In this document: positions 11,401-20,600 of the stretch, piece by piece
How the letters are laid out: each line of letters opens with the position of its first letter
Numbering within the stretch: the stretch's first letter is position 1
Assembly (NCBI GenBank): GCA_026874595.1
Contig: CM049307.1
Coordinates: 41,112,362 to 41,176,361, forward strand
Length of the DNA stretch: 64,000 nucleotides
Direction of reading: 5' to 3'
Origin: Sipunculus nudus
Lineage: Eukaryota > Annelida > Sipuncula > Golfingiida > Sipunculidae
Program-made: the position numbers and the translations under genes
Notes under the pieces: generated by a model
The model's input: only the letters and a program-made list of their open reading frames with translations
What the model was told of the DNA's origin: nothing
The model's database searches: none

Positions 11401-14400
11401 AAAAACGTAAAAAAATACTATTTAAAAAAATACATGTGGCGCCACCAGTTTTTGGTAACTGGCAAAACTAGTCATGGTAAATATTCAAGGCAAGATTCAT
11501 GGTAATCCCTGCATTAATTATCAAGATACTGGAGGCTTTGTATCAAATTTTTAATTATTCTGGGGGGTACTTACAAGCCCCCAGCTAGTAGGATATAGGT
11601 TGCACTGACCTATTTTCAGGGTTCCAAGGAGATTTTTTATATACCTCCCTAGATGATCACATAGTAGTTTCTAGATCAAGTTGTTACATTTAATGCCCGA
11701 CTAACGGACAGCCTGATGGACAATGGACAAAGCACCATTCCTATACCTCAGTTGACTTTCAGTCAGCTTGGCTAAAAAGTGGAATCGAGTGAAGGCTCAA
11801 GTCCAAGTCTGGATTTGAGTCCTACATCACTGGCCAAAGGTGAATTAATTGCTGTGATATTTATATTTAATGTTAAAGTTTAAATATTCTGTCTGACAGG
11901 GTTAGGGTAATTGTAATGTGTAATTGTAAATACCTGTAATTAAAAACAATTTTTCAAGTGACTGAATGTAACTTTGCAATTGAACAAAAAATTGATTACA
12001 AGGGCAAAAACAGATGAAATTTCAATTACTTTTAAATTACTTTCCAATTCCATGACAGAACACCGTACCTTACACCTCATTCCTTTGCACTGTGTATCAA
12101 ATCACTCTTGGGTAAGGATTGTAAGCTATGATTATTGAACAAATAGTATATCCATGCATGAAATAAGCATGGTAATTTATTAGTTTGCCTTATAAGTTAT
12201 ACTGGCCATTTTTTTTTTTTTTTTTTTTTTGCAAATGCCTCCACTGCACTGTGGATAAAGTAAAAAGGTTCCACAATGTACACCTATCCAGAGCTACACT
12301 ACCACAAGTGTGGGCTAAAATGCTACATTTCACACTTTCACTGAAACTGAGGCTGGAACATACTCATACTGATCTGGTTCCATCAGTGTTTATTTGCTAA
12401 TTAGCTGACACTGAGAGAATCACAGGAACAAAAGAGGCTAATGATCTGGGATGGCTGATATCAGAATTACCTCAAGTAAATGGCCCATGAGGTAAATAGA
12501 GATAGGTATCAGGATAGCAGGGCTGTCTCATTTGGCTGGCTCTAACATATAAACAGTCTCCACTGTTTCCTGTGCCCAGAGACTCTGGACATTGTATACT
12601 GGTTTTACTATCTGTCATACATAATTAAGAAGCTAACAATGGTGAATGCACTGGATTTCCATTAACTTTCCTATAAATAATTTCATTACATAAAATTGTA
12701 ATATATTATATATTCAACATGAATATATTTATATGATTTATTCACATGAAATGTCTGCATCAATAAGTTTAGTAAAATCACATTGTATTTAAAATTCCAG
12801 TGTTTATGACAGAACTTTAATCAGCATTGATAGTAAAGAAATTAGGATTTATGTGTTGATTAATGTGTAGGATTACTGTATAGGAAGTCGCTAAAAAGGG
12901 TTTTCCATCATCAAAGGTTTGAACCAACAATTATTTCCATACATGCTCTAATTGGCGCATGCCAGTGTTATCAATAAGAAAAAAATTTTGTCCAATAAAG
13001 GATGATATGTGATAAAAAAATATTAGATGAAATTATTTTTAATTCAAGATAATATATATTTTGTGTCAAAACACTTATTCAGCAAATGTCTCAGTGCCTG
13101 ATACTATAAAGAATACACACAATGTTCATGTATGATGATGACAGCTAGTTTTGCCTTTCAATAAGAGACAAGTGTAAATTTGAACATTATGCAACGATAT
13201 ATTATCATTAGTATAGCTATTGTGCACTTTAATATATGACACCAGACTGGATGTGTTTTGTTTGCAATTTTTTCCTTTTATAAATTTAATTTAATCACAA
13301 GTGTTTTCCTTTTATAAATTTAATCACATGCCTTTCTACCATTAATGATACTTAACATGAACCATGCCTCTGTGTATTATAATTTTTTATAAAGTAAATG
13401 AAAGTAACCAGCTTCTGTGGCTCAGGGGTAGAGTGCAAGACTCAAAGCCGGGAGATTGTTGGTTCGAATCTCAACCAAGGCGGTGAGGTTTTTCATGGTC
13501 GGCCCCCACCCATGGTGAGCGCTCTGCAGGCTTAATGGGAAGTCTTTGCCCCACAGCCATCTACCACTCACATACGAGTGCTACTGTAGTGGGTTCCTCG
13601 GTGTTATGACCCAGCAATGGGGATGATTACACACCCAGGACCTGCAGGTGCGGTGGACACCAGGCCTGGGTGACACCAGGATACAAAATTTAAAAAAATG
13701 ATAGGAAGCGAGTGCTACCGCCCTGTCCAATAGTCTGAAACGGAAATGGAAACTCTGCAGATGTACATACTTAGGTTAACACTTAGATAAGTCAGCATTT
13801 AAAAATGGAGGCAGTTACCTCCACCAAAAAAAAAATGTATAAGAAAAAGTAATTGAAAGTAATTAATTACTTTTCAAAGTATTTGTAATTTGATCATTAC
13901 TTTGTAAAAAAAAAGTAATTTGTTATTAAATTTTGTATCCTGGTTTCACCCAGGCTAGGTGTCCACCGCACCTGCAGGTCCTGGGTGTGTAATCATCCCC
14001 ATTGCTGGGTCATAACATTTGCAGTTACCTCCACCAAAAAAAAAAATGTATAAGAAAAAGTTATTGAAAGTAATTAATTACTTTTCAAAGTATTTGTAAT
14101 TTGATCATTACTTTGTAAAAATTAAATAATTTGTTATTGTAATTGTAATTGGGATTTTTGGAAGTAATTGTAATTGTAATGATTACTTTCAATGTAATTG
14201 GCCCCAACCCTGCTCTCTGTTAAATGATTCAGAATCCAAGACTCTGCCTCTGAAGCCGAGGATGACTCAGATCAGCACCTGCAGTGACTTTACTTACAAA
14301 GTGTCACAACTGAAGATAAGGAGAATCTCAAGTTCTACACTGCCAGAAATCGTTAAGGTAAGATGGAAATTACAGTATTGGTCAGTGGTGTATGATTACA

Positions 14401-15167
14401 GGAGCTATGTTGAGGTTAAGTTTTAACTTGAGTTAGGATTAAAGGGGACTATTCTGATATCTGACGTCTATTAACTAACGACAATGTAAACCCTATAAAA
14501 ATAGGCCAGGAAATGCCAATCCTACTGCATACAGGCTGTTAGTTATGTTTACTATAATTTTATAATGTTTGGGCCCTCCAAAATCATCCAAATATTTTCA
14601 ACAAAGACACCTGGCAGCAAGTCAGAAGGGCTAGACTTTCGCAAAGGGTCTTTTGCAACTATTAATTGACCTTTCAACTTCCTCAATTATGCAGACAACC
14701 ACATGAGGTAACATAGTTTTGTTTGTCAACATTGTGGCATGAATGTACCCATGTTTACCATCAGTTGTTTGTCCATACATCATGATTATAGCTGGTTTTA
14801 AGCACACAGTTCACCTTCCCTTTGCTAGAAATAGGACCTTTCTTTAGTCTGGAATTAGTAAGTCAGAAATTATTTATCTTTCTATATCCTTTAAATAATA
14901 TGAAATGAAGTAAAAGACATATTATAAGATAATTATATATGGTTGAGTTATATATCATGATATTTCAGATATAAATTGGGTTTAATTTGATTTAAATTGG
15001 GGTGTTTGCAGGTATCGCCCATGAAAGCACCCCTGCAGACCACAGTACAAGCCCAAGAAAGCCGTAAAGTGAGTCGTCAGAAAAACAGTGCTTTCTCAGT
15101 AAAGAAGACACAGTCAGAGCCAGGTCAAAAGGAACAGAAATCATCAGGGATTTGTATCTTGTTGTGA
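2293..15167 (+). CDS. 3' end of a large WD40-repeat protein gene (NWD1/NWD2-like?), five coding exons
   Basis: Five exons (2293-2455, 5149-5344, 6870-7091, 14233-14357, 15012-15167) join with GT-AG introns and compatible phases (2,0,1,1,0) into 287 codons ending in TGA. The first three exons encode WD40 blades: SLKVW, FSPDSKYLVTGAVDKSLKVF, VLVGHDDAV, VVSGARDHMVFIWN, MKGHRGVV and SGSEDGVIRVWS are classic GH...WD-type signatures. A short non-WD stretch (LPLLCLHNTPA) follows, then a basic, Ser/Gln-rich tail ending CILL. WD40 propellers are interaction platforms. The terminal propeller followed by the LLCLHN-type segment resembles my memory of NACHT-WD (NWD1/NWD2) proteins, but the diagnostic NACHT domain is not in the window, so the family name is inference. 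The 5' part must lie left of position 1, because the first exon starts in phase 2 inside a blade. It converges with PTEN. Confidence 0.85.
2703..3885 (+). mobile_element. Interspersed element P (GGTGGCGCCACC family), copy A
   Basis: Starts CTAGAATACGGGTAGTCGA and ends about 35 bp after a GCGGCGGCGGCGG run. Near the start is a hairpin (GTAGTCG acaag CGACTAC, 2714-2732) followed by GTATCCGCC; the end carries a decayed GTATTCGC. The interior is tandem units of about 280 bp, each with two GGTGGCGCCACC palindromes and phrases such as ggcccaatcggtcaaacgg and gttcccgagatatgagc. Copies B and C lie at 23742 and 25277. The open frames of 60-106 aa inside are not supported as genes. It is probably non-autonomous. 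Confidence 0.8.
4381..4569. mobile_element. Short element with perfect 13-bp inverted ends
   Basis: TATAATGCTAAGC at 4381-4393 and its exact inverse GCTTAGCATTATA at 4557-4569 bound 189 bp. The interior includes cagtttgatccctgg, weakly like a Pol III B box. No clear target duplication. A MITE is the simplest reading. Confidence 0.5.
5149..5344 (+). CDS. WD40 gene exon 2 of window (WD blades)
   Basis: Acceptor TGCTGCAG ending at 5148 and donor CAG|GTGAAT at 5345; 196 bp, phase 0 in and phase 1 out. It encodes VLVGHDDAV...VVSGARDHMVFIWN, a canonical GH...WN blade, then MKGHRGVV...DGTLALSG, the first part of the next blade, which is completed by the next exon. Confidence 0.92.
5480..6710 (+). 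repeat. 340-bp tandem family, block 1 (left of WD40 exon 3)
   Basis: Three to four units recognised by gttaacagggcacaaattg + taacc (near 5825, 6158, 6550), followed by ccagggaggtccatg-type, gaaattaggtctctgttacc and catgattctttgcatg. Spacing is about 330-390 bp. Non-coding. Confidence 0.85.
6870..7091 (+). CDS. WD40 gene exon 3 of window (last blade and post-propeller segment)
   Basis: Acceptor GTGTTTCAG ending at 6869 and donor GGAG|GTGAGC at 7092; 222 bp, entering in phase 1 and leaving in phase 1. It completes a blade (GSEDGVIRVWSISTG), adds a divergent one (VMDFHIKPDASYIAVHL), then LPLLCLHNTPAGARK and QVSLYITG. Two blocks of a 340-bp tandem repeat lie on either side of this exon. Confidence 0.92.
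7190..7520 (+). repeat. Dispersed DR1-type repeat, two diverged units
   Basis: Carries ccaacctgtctacccaaactg, gttaccatggcctttgacct, aaaatgggtcc-type phrases and tatgaccttgaccttaaact. It shares these with 9170-9700 and with the tandem array at 56160-57200. Confidence 0.7.
7522..9170 (+). repeat. 340-bp tandem family, block 2, with hairpin head
   Basis: Opens with the imperfect hairpin TTAGCTCAGCTGACTGTAAG + TCATCTGAGC (7522 on) and gtccgtccg-like text, the inverse of the ends of the elements at 48403 and 59738. It continues as units anchored by gttaacagggcacaaatc near 7604, 7947, 8288, 8627 and 8872 (about 340 bp apart, the last shortened). Several units contain GGTGGCGCCACCTG or near variants (for example 8550). 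Confidence 0.85.
9170..9720 (+). repeat. Dispersed DR1-type repeat with TA tail
   Basis: Two to three units with tgtgaccttgacctttgacc (near 9497) and catgaccttgacctttgacc + tcatgacccc (near 9634), ending in gacggacagacagacagg and a short TATATATATA run. Confidence 0.75.
9888..11267. mobile_element. piggyBac-like TTAA-flanked element (1380 bp, non-autonomous)
   Basis: TTAA (9884-9887) then CACATTCGCTGCC (9888-9900); at the other end GGCAGTGAATGTG (11255-11267) then TTAA (11268-11271). The 13-bp ends are inverse with one mismatch. TTAA target duplication is the hallmark of the piggyBac superfamily. No transposase frame is present. A related 130-bp repeat (aggtttcagg ... ggtggcaccaccagt) flanks it on both sides (9750-9880 and 11305-11450), so it may have landed in a duplicated segment. 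Confidence 0.7.
10815..10910 (-). repeat. tRNA-like sequence (Pol III A and B boxes), degenerate
   Basis: On the - strand TGGCGCAGTGG (A-box type) is followed about 45 nt later by GAGTTCGAACC (B-box type). The acceptor stem and anticodon arm do not fold into a proper cloverleaf in my reading, so this is a tRNA relic or SINE head rather than a working tRNA. Confidence 0.4.
13411..13750 (+). mobile_element. tRNA-derived SINE
   Basis: The head 13411-13482 resembles a tRNA: A box GTGGCTCAGGGGTAGAG, B box TTGGTTCGAATC, partial acceptor pairing GCTT/AAGGC. The body includes gtgggttcctcggtgttatg and the GC-rich ggacctgcaggtgcggtgg, and it ends near gctaccgccctgtcc. A truncated inverted copy of the body lies at 13927-14017. 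Confidence 0.75.
13927..14017 (-). mobile_element. Inverted fragment of the SINE body
   Basis: The reverse complement matches 13598-13690 (gttatgacccagcaatgggg, ggacctgcaggtgcggtgga). Together with 13411-13750 it forms an inverted pair separated by about 180 bp that could fold back in the pre-mRNA. Confidence 0.8.
14233..14357 (+). CDS. WD40 gene exon 4 of window (basic tail)
   Basis: Acceptor TGATTCAG ending at 14232 and donor AAG|GTAAGA at 14358. The exon is 125 bp. Only one frame is open, and it is the one demanded by the phase of the previous donor (phase 1): SKTLPLKPRMTQISTCSDFT, then YKVSQLKIRRISSSTLPEIV and K. No domain is recognised. The segment is basic and Ser/Thr-rich and probably disordered. 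Confidence 0.82.
15012..15167 (+). CDS. WD40 gene terminal exon with CaaX-like C-terminus
   Basis: Acceptor GTTTGCAG ending at 15011; 51 codons plus TGA at 15165-15167 in phase 0, matching the previous donor. The product is a Lys/Arg/Ser/Gln-rich tail (ESRKVSRQKNSAFSVKKTQS) whose last eight residues are SSGICILL. Cys-aliphatic-aliphatic-Leu is the form preferred by geranylgeranyltransferase I, and the basic stretch upstream resembles that of prenylated small GTPases. Prenylation is therefore plausible but inferred. Confidence 0.83.
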   Translation, partial: VSPMKAPLQTTVQAQESRKVSRQKNSAFSVKKTQSEPGQKEQKSSGICILL

Positions 15168-15332
15168 CTAGCAATGTGGCTTGCTTAGACCTCACAGCAT
15201 CTCCTGGCTGTCATGTGTTCACAGTTCATTGAGTCATGGCTTTATAATACCATGGCTTAGTTCAACAAGAACATCTTAGCTCTATTGGTGATAAATAAGG
15301 GTCTAGCCTAGTATGTTTTGGAATTTCTTTGA

Positions 15333-15338
15333 AATAAA
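15333..15338 (+). terminator. Candidate polyadenylation signal of the WD40 gene
   Basis: AATAAA about 165 nt after the stop codon, followed by a GT-rich stretch (ctgtttgtgtattt) 12-26 nt further on. This is the first canonical hexamer after the stop with a plausible downstream element. Later hexamers in the 45-bp array (gggaataaagtgg) are an alternative source of 3' ends. Confidence 0.45.
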
Positions 15339-15779
15339 ACCTAAAGCAGCCTGTTTGTGTATTTACCCAAAATGGAAGAGCTGCTGAATAGTTGGTAATG
15401 TTAAACCAAGGACATTGGTTAAGTCACTGAAATGTATAAAAAAGGGCCAAGTGCATAATTGCCACCATATGTGTTCACAACAAGCAGAAAAATTATATGA
15501 CATTTGGTTGCCACTCTTCAATTATCTCCCTTGACCAATGGGAAGGGAATTCACTTTGTTGCACCTCAAAATGGTCAAAGGAGCATTTCTCTGATCTAGC
15601 AAGTAAACTAACATACATTCAGTGAAGCCCTTCCATTGAGTCCTATCCTGACATACATCCAGAGTTTATGAGTTACCGCTGCCTAATGAAAATGAAACTT
15701 TAGTCATCAGGTGGTGATGATTTCTGGATTCTTTTTGCATCAACCACTGTAGGTATTTTTTCCTATTTGTCCACTTATA

Positions 15780-17960
15780 ACTGAAGGGGGGCCCACTTGT
15801 TACTCCAAAAAACCTGGACAGAAATGCAGTGATCACTCACTGACATCGTCCACTAAAAACTTGAAGGGAATAAAGTTGTTACTCTTTTAATTAGGCTACT
15901 AAAACTTGAATGGAATACAGTGGTTACATTTTCCAATGTTCAGTAAAACCTTGAAGGGAATAAAGTGGTTACTCTTTCATATATACTAAAAACTTGAAGA
16001 GAAAAGTGCTTCCTCCGTATGGTTCACTAAAAATGCTCTAAGGAAATCAAGTGGTTACTCCTTCAGATAGTTCACTAAAAACATGCAGAAAGTCCAGTGG
16101 TTACTCCTTCACATAGCTCACTAAAAACTTGAAGAGATTAGAGTAGTTGTTCTTTCACATAGTCCACTAAAAGCTTGAAGGGCATAAAGTGGTTACTCTT
16201 TCAAATTCCAATAAAGGCTTGATGGGAATAAAGTGGTTACTCTTTCACATAATTCACTAAAATCTTGAAGAGAATAAAATGGTTACTCTTTCACATAGTC
16301 CACTAAAAGCTTGAAGGGAATAAAGTGGTTTCTCCTTCACTTAGTTTACTAAAAGCTCAAAAAGAATAAATTTGTTACTCTTTGACATAGTCCACTAAAA
16401 GCTCGAAGGGAATAAAGTGGTTACTCCTTCAGTTAGACCTCTAAGTTTAAAGAAAATCCAGTGGTTACTCCTTTAGTTAGATCTCTAAAAGCTTGAAGGA
16501 AATCTAGTGGTTACTCCATCTCATAGTCCGCAAAAAGCTTAAAGGAAATCCAGTGGTTACTCCTTCACAAAGTGTGCACAAAACTTGAAGGACATCCATT
16601 GGTTACTCTTTCAGTTAGACCTCTAAATTGCTTGAGGGAAGTCAAGTTGTTACTCCTTCAATTAGACCTCTTAAAGCTTGAAGGAAATCCAGTGGTTACT
16701 CCTTCACACAGTCTGCACAAAGCTTAAAGGAAATCCAGTGGTTACTCCTTCAGTTAGATCTCTAAAAGCCTGAAGAAAATATAGTGGTTACTACTTCAGT
16801 TAGATCTCTTAAAGCTTGAAGAAAATCCAGTGGTTACTCTTTCTCATAGTCTGCACACAGCTTGAAGGAAATGCAGTGATACTCCTTCACATAGTCCGCA
16901 CACTGCTTGAAGGAATCCAGTGGTTACTCCTTCACAAAGTCTGCACAAAGCTTGAAGGAAATCCAGTGGTTACTCCTTCACATAATCTGCACAAAGCTTG
17001 AAGGAAATGCAGTGATACTCCTTCACATAGTCCGCACACTGCTTGAAGGAATCCAGTGGTTACTCCTTCACAAAGTCTGCACAAAGCTTGAAGGAAATCC
17101 AGTGGTTACTCCTTCACAAAGTCTGCACAAAGCTTGAAGGAAATCAAGTGGTTACTCCTTCCCATAGTCTGCACACAGCTTGAAGGAAATGCAGTGATAC
17201 TCCTTCACATAGTCCGCACACTGCTTGAAGGAATCCAGTGGTTACTCCTTCACAAAGTCTGCACAAAGCTTGAAGGAAATCCAGTGGTTACTCCTTTACA
17301 TAATCTGCACAAAACTTGAAGAAATTTCAGTGGTTACTATTTCAGTTAAATCTCTTGAGGCTTGAAGAAAATCCAGTGGTTATTATTTCAGTTAGATCTC
17401 TTAAAGCTTGGAGAACCTCCAGTGGTTACCCCTTCACATAGTCCGCACACAGCTCGGAGGAAATGCAATGGTCACTCCTTCACATAGTCTGCACAAAGCT
17501 TGAAGGAAATCCAGTGGTTACTCCTTCACATAATCTGTACACAGCTTGAAGGAAATCCAGTGGTTACTCCACATAGTCTGCACAAAGCTTGAAGGAAATC
17601 CAGTGGTTACTCCTTCACATAGTCCACACACAGCTTGAAGGAAATGCAATTGTTATTCCTTCACAGACTGCACATAGCTTGAAGGAAATGTAGTGGTTAC
17701 TCCTTCACATAGTCTGCACAAAGCTTGAAAGAAATTCCAGTGGTTACTCCTTCACACAGTCTGCACACAGCTTGAAGGAAATCCAGTGGTTACTCCTTCA
17801 CAAGGTCTGCACACAGCTTGAAGGAAATACAGTGGTAACTCCTTCACAGTCAACACACAGCTTCAAGGAAATGCAATGGCTCCTCCATACATAGTCCACT
17901 AAAAGCCTGAGAGAAATCCATTGGTTTCAGTTAGATCTCTAAAAGCTTGAAAGAAGTCCA
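15780..17960 (+). repeat. 45-bp minisatellite, main block
   Basis: About 48 units of about 45 bp, consensus gcttgaaggaaatccagtgg + ttactccttcacatagtctgcacaaa. Identity is highest around 16840-17330, where a four-unit higher-order block (including the shortened unit gcagtgatactccttcac) recurs three times, and it decays outward in both directions. Because 45 is a multiple of three, open frames of 60-76 aa run along it; these are not genes. It lies just downstream of the WD40 gene. Confidence 0.95.
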
Positions 17961-18816
17961 GGGGATTTAGTTACAGCTGTTCATACATTTTAAATGGCTC
18001 AAGGGGCAGTCCAATGGGCAAGTTAAAAGAGGCAAATTCATCAATGATCACTTGGTTAACCCATTGTTGACAGAGACTATATGTATCCATGTCCTACTTT
18101 AATGTAATGAATACCGCAGCATTTTACTCATTGAAAAAGCATGTATTTCTAAATATTTTGCTAAATGAGGTATTTTACTAATATTGTGGCACTTATGTTC
18201 ACTCATGATATACTCGGCTAAATGTTGAATGTTTTGGAACTTGCAACTGATTATGGTAATTAAACAATAATAAGTGTACACATTTACAGGAATTGTACGT
18301 TCTGTGTGCTCTTGTTTGTTATCAATTGCCCATGGAGACTCAACAGTTTAATTGACAACTTTTTTAAACCTGCCACCAAAACAGCATTACTTTCTGCAAA
18401 AACAAGTACAAAATTTTCACTTATGAAAGAACATTTGTATTTTTCATTTGTATAAAATAAAAGTTATTTTGGTCAAAAAGTGTGGTTTGGCTTTTGGGGG
18501 GGGGGGGGGGGGGGAATGAAACCCAGATTTTGTGAGGGAAAATGAAACCCTGTTGATACAGAGATTGAGAGCAGAAAATCTTGTAAATAATTCCCAAAAT
18601 TTGTTTTGCAGTTGCTTGCAGTGTTATTCTGATATTATGCCCAAAGCAACAATATAATATTCTGCTGGACTGATGATCTTCCCTTTAGAGTTAGATAGGA
18701 ACAGGCTGGATGCTTGATGCAGAAATACAAGAATAATTACATGTAAGAGAGTAAAGGAGATATTTAGGATGTTTGACTGCATTATAAGAGACCAGAAATT
18801 GGACATTATCTGATGT
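17961..18816 (+). repeat. Segmental duplication, copy 1
   Basis: Matches 22199-23355 at high identity (ttacagctgttcatacattt, caaattcatcaatgatcac, gagattgagagcag). It includes a run of 19 G at 18496-18514, absent in copy 2. It lacks a segment of about 295 bp present in copy 2 (about 22589-22884). No coding content is recognised. Confidence 0.9.
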
Positions 18817-19280
18817 CCAGGAAGTCCAGGGTTACTCTTTCACATAATCCACTAACAACTTGAAGGAAATCCAGTGGTTACTCCTTCACATATTCCACTA
18901 AAAGTTTTAGGGAAATCCATTTCTCCTCATCATGTAGTCCACTACATGCTTGAAGGAAATCCAGTGGTTACTTCTTCAGATGGTCTACTAAACGCTTGAA
19001 GGAATTCCAGTAGTTACTCCTTAACATTGCAAACTTTTACCTGGAGTGGAATCCATTCAGGAAAATTAATTGGTTCCCCTGTATCTGTTCTTCTTCATCA
19101 TGTGCATTCACAAATGGAATAGAACCAATTGGTTGTTCATCCATCTTCAACATGAGGGACCAATGGTTAATGCTCACATACAGCAGGAAGGAATTTCAGT
19201 TGTTGGGGCACGTACAAAGTGGAGTGGAATGTTCTTTTAAAATTTGAGGAAAATCCAGTGGCTACTCCTCAACCTTGCTG
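18817..19280 (+). repeat. 45-bp minisatellite, second block (decayed)
   Basis: Units such as aacttgaaggaaatccagtg + gttactccttcacatattcc continue directly after the duplicated segment, so copy 1 of the duplication sits inside the minisatellite. Confidence 0.85.
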
Positions 19281-19289
19281 TGTTGTCCA

Positions 19290-19997
19290 TCCATGACAGG
19301 CAGTGATGACCTCAACATCCAATTTTTTGGCAGAAATGTGTGAGCAGTACACTGAGAACATAGGTTGATGACCTGTCAAATCCAACTGTATATGGGACAA
19401 ATATTAGCTGTCCCCTCAACTGCTGTGCTGACAGATGTGGACTTGCGCAATTCACACTTGTGTTGTGCCTCAACAGACTTTGTCGCTGCAACATACTGGG
19501 TGGTCCTGTTTGGCGTTTCCCAGGTGGCCAGGTCAATGGGTAGGGACTTTCAAAATATCTTTGAAATATTTCATGTGCCCCTAATGTGAGCACTTGGCCT
19601 GTATGAGCTCTCCATACAGAAGCTGCTTTGGAATGTGCTCATCAGGAATTCTGACAGTATGACCAGCCTATGTGGTCTGGGCTTTCTACAGCAGGGTATG
19701 GACAGTTGTTTGACTGACACAAGATAGAATTAGTGTTTGACACCATGATTTGGCATTTGATCTTCATAATTTTGCACAGACAGTTTAATCTGGAACAGGT
19801 TTATCACTCTCACTGCCCTGATATACACAGTCCAGGTTGCACATGCATTCAGTAGTACTGGAATTATCGCAGGATGTTCTACCTTCAATGTTGTTGCAAG
19901 GCTGATTCCCCAAGGCTTTGGGACTACACAATCTACCAAATGTAGCACTGGCTTTTGCTACTCTACAGTTTACCTCAGCATCAAGAGAGACCATCTG
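19290..19997 (-). pseudogene. Degenerate LINE ORF2 fragment (reverse transcriptase C-terminus)
   Basis: On the - strand from 19994 the frames read SLDAEVNCRVAKASATFGRL, then after a frameshift LLNACATWTVY, and later FKDILKV and IDLATWE, with a Cys-containing NICPIY segment near the end. These fit the conserved tail of non-LTR retrotransposon ORF2 seen across animals (KASAAFGRL, LLYGCETWTVY, a KD.LK motif, a W near the end and a C-terminal zinc finger). Several frameshifts and stops show it is dead. It is embedded in the decayed minisatellite. Confidence 0.82.
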
Positions 19998-20019
19998 AGA
20001 GAGGGCAAACCTTGCACAC

Positions 20020-20600
20020 TTTCATCTTTGATAGAAGGAAAATCCAGTGTTTACTCCTGCACTTTACACACATATTTTTGGAGGGAAAGCAAGTGATTAA
20101 TCCTCAACCTTGTGCACTTGCAACTGGGGTAGATTCTAATGGTTACTCCCCTATTTTGCACCAAGACACCTGAAGGGGAATCAAGTGGTTACTTGCCCAC
20201 CTCTTCCACTGGTGTAGTCCAGTGGTTCTTCTTCCACCTTGCACACTTACCACACATAACTGTTAGGAAATGCTGTATTTATTCATCTATACTGCACACA
20301 ACTGAAGGAGGGAAGGGGTAAACAAGTGATTTTTAACAGATTTAAGTGGTTATTCATCCACCTGACCAATTTACAACTTTGGCAAATACAGTGTTTTCTC
20401 AGCGTGTCCACTCACATTTTCACTGTTATACAGGGGTTAGTCTTACAACTTGCCTTCTACAAAAGGGAGCGAAATCCAGTGGTTAGTCATATACATGCTC
20501 ATCAACAAAGAGCGTGGATGCCAGTGGCTGTTCCTTACAACAGGAGGGAAATTCTGTGGTCACTCTCATGTATTCCTACTCATAAACTGAAGAAGAACCT
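20020..20600 (+). repeat. 45-bp minisatellite, third block (strongly decayed)
   Basis: Recognisable by gaaggaaaatccagtgttta, ggggaatcaagtggttactt, ggaaatgctgtatttattca and gcgaaatccagtggttagtc at irregular spacing. Open frames in it are by-products. Confidence 0.65.

Larger units (their letters stand above)
7092..14232 (+). other. WD40 gene intron 3, repeat-filled
   Basis: A 7.1-kb intron made largely of repeats: DR1-bearing units (7190-7520, 9170-9700), 340-bp tandem block 2 (7522-9170), a TTAA-flanked element (9888-11267) and a SINE (13411-13750). The segments 11800-13400 and 14018-14232 are AT-rich without recognisable features other than a T20 run near 12210 and AT-rich duplications (gtatttgtaatttgatcatt) at about 13890 and 14090. 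Confidence 0.7.

Noticed and set aside
16816..17319. Overlapping open frames of 60-76 aa with repeated LEGNPVVTP wording
   Set aside because: By-product of a 45-bp tandem repeat (a multiple of three) without stops in one frame; no start context and no family.
16840..17330. Regular 45-bp repeats that could suggest a CRISPR array
   Set aside because: Units are contiguous with no unique spacers, and the genome is eukaryotic.
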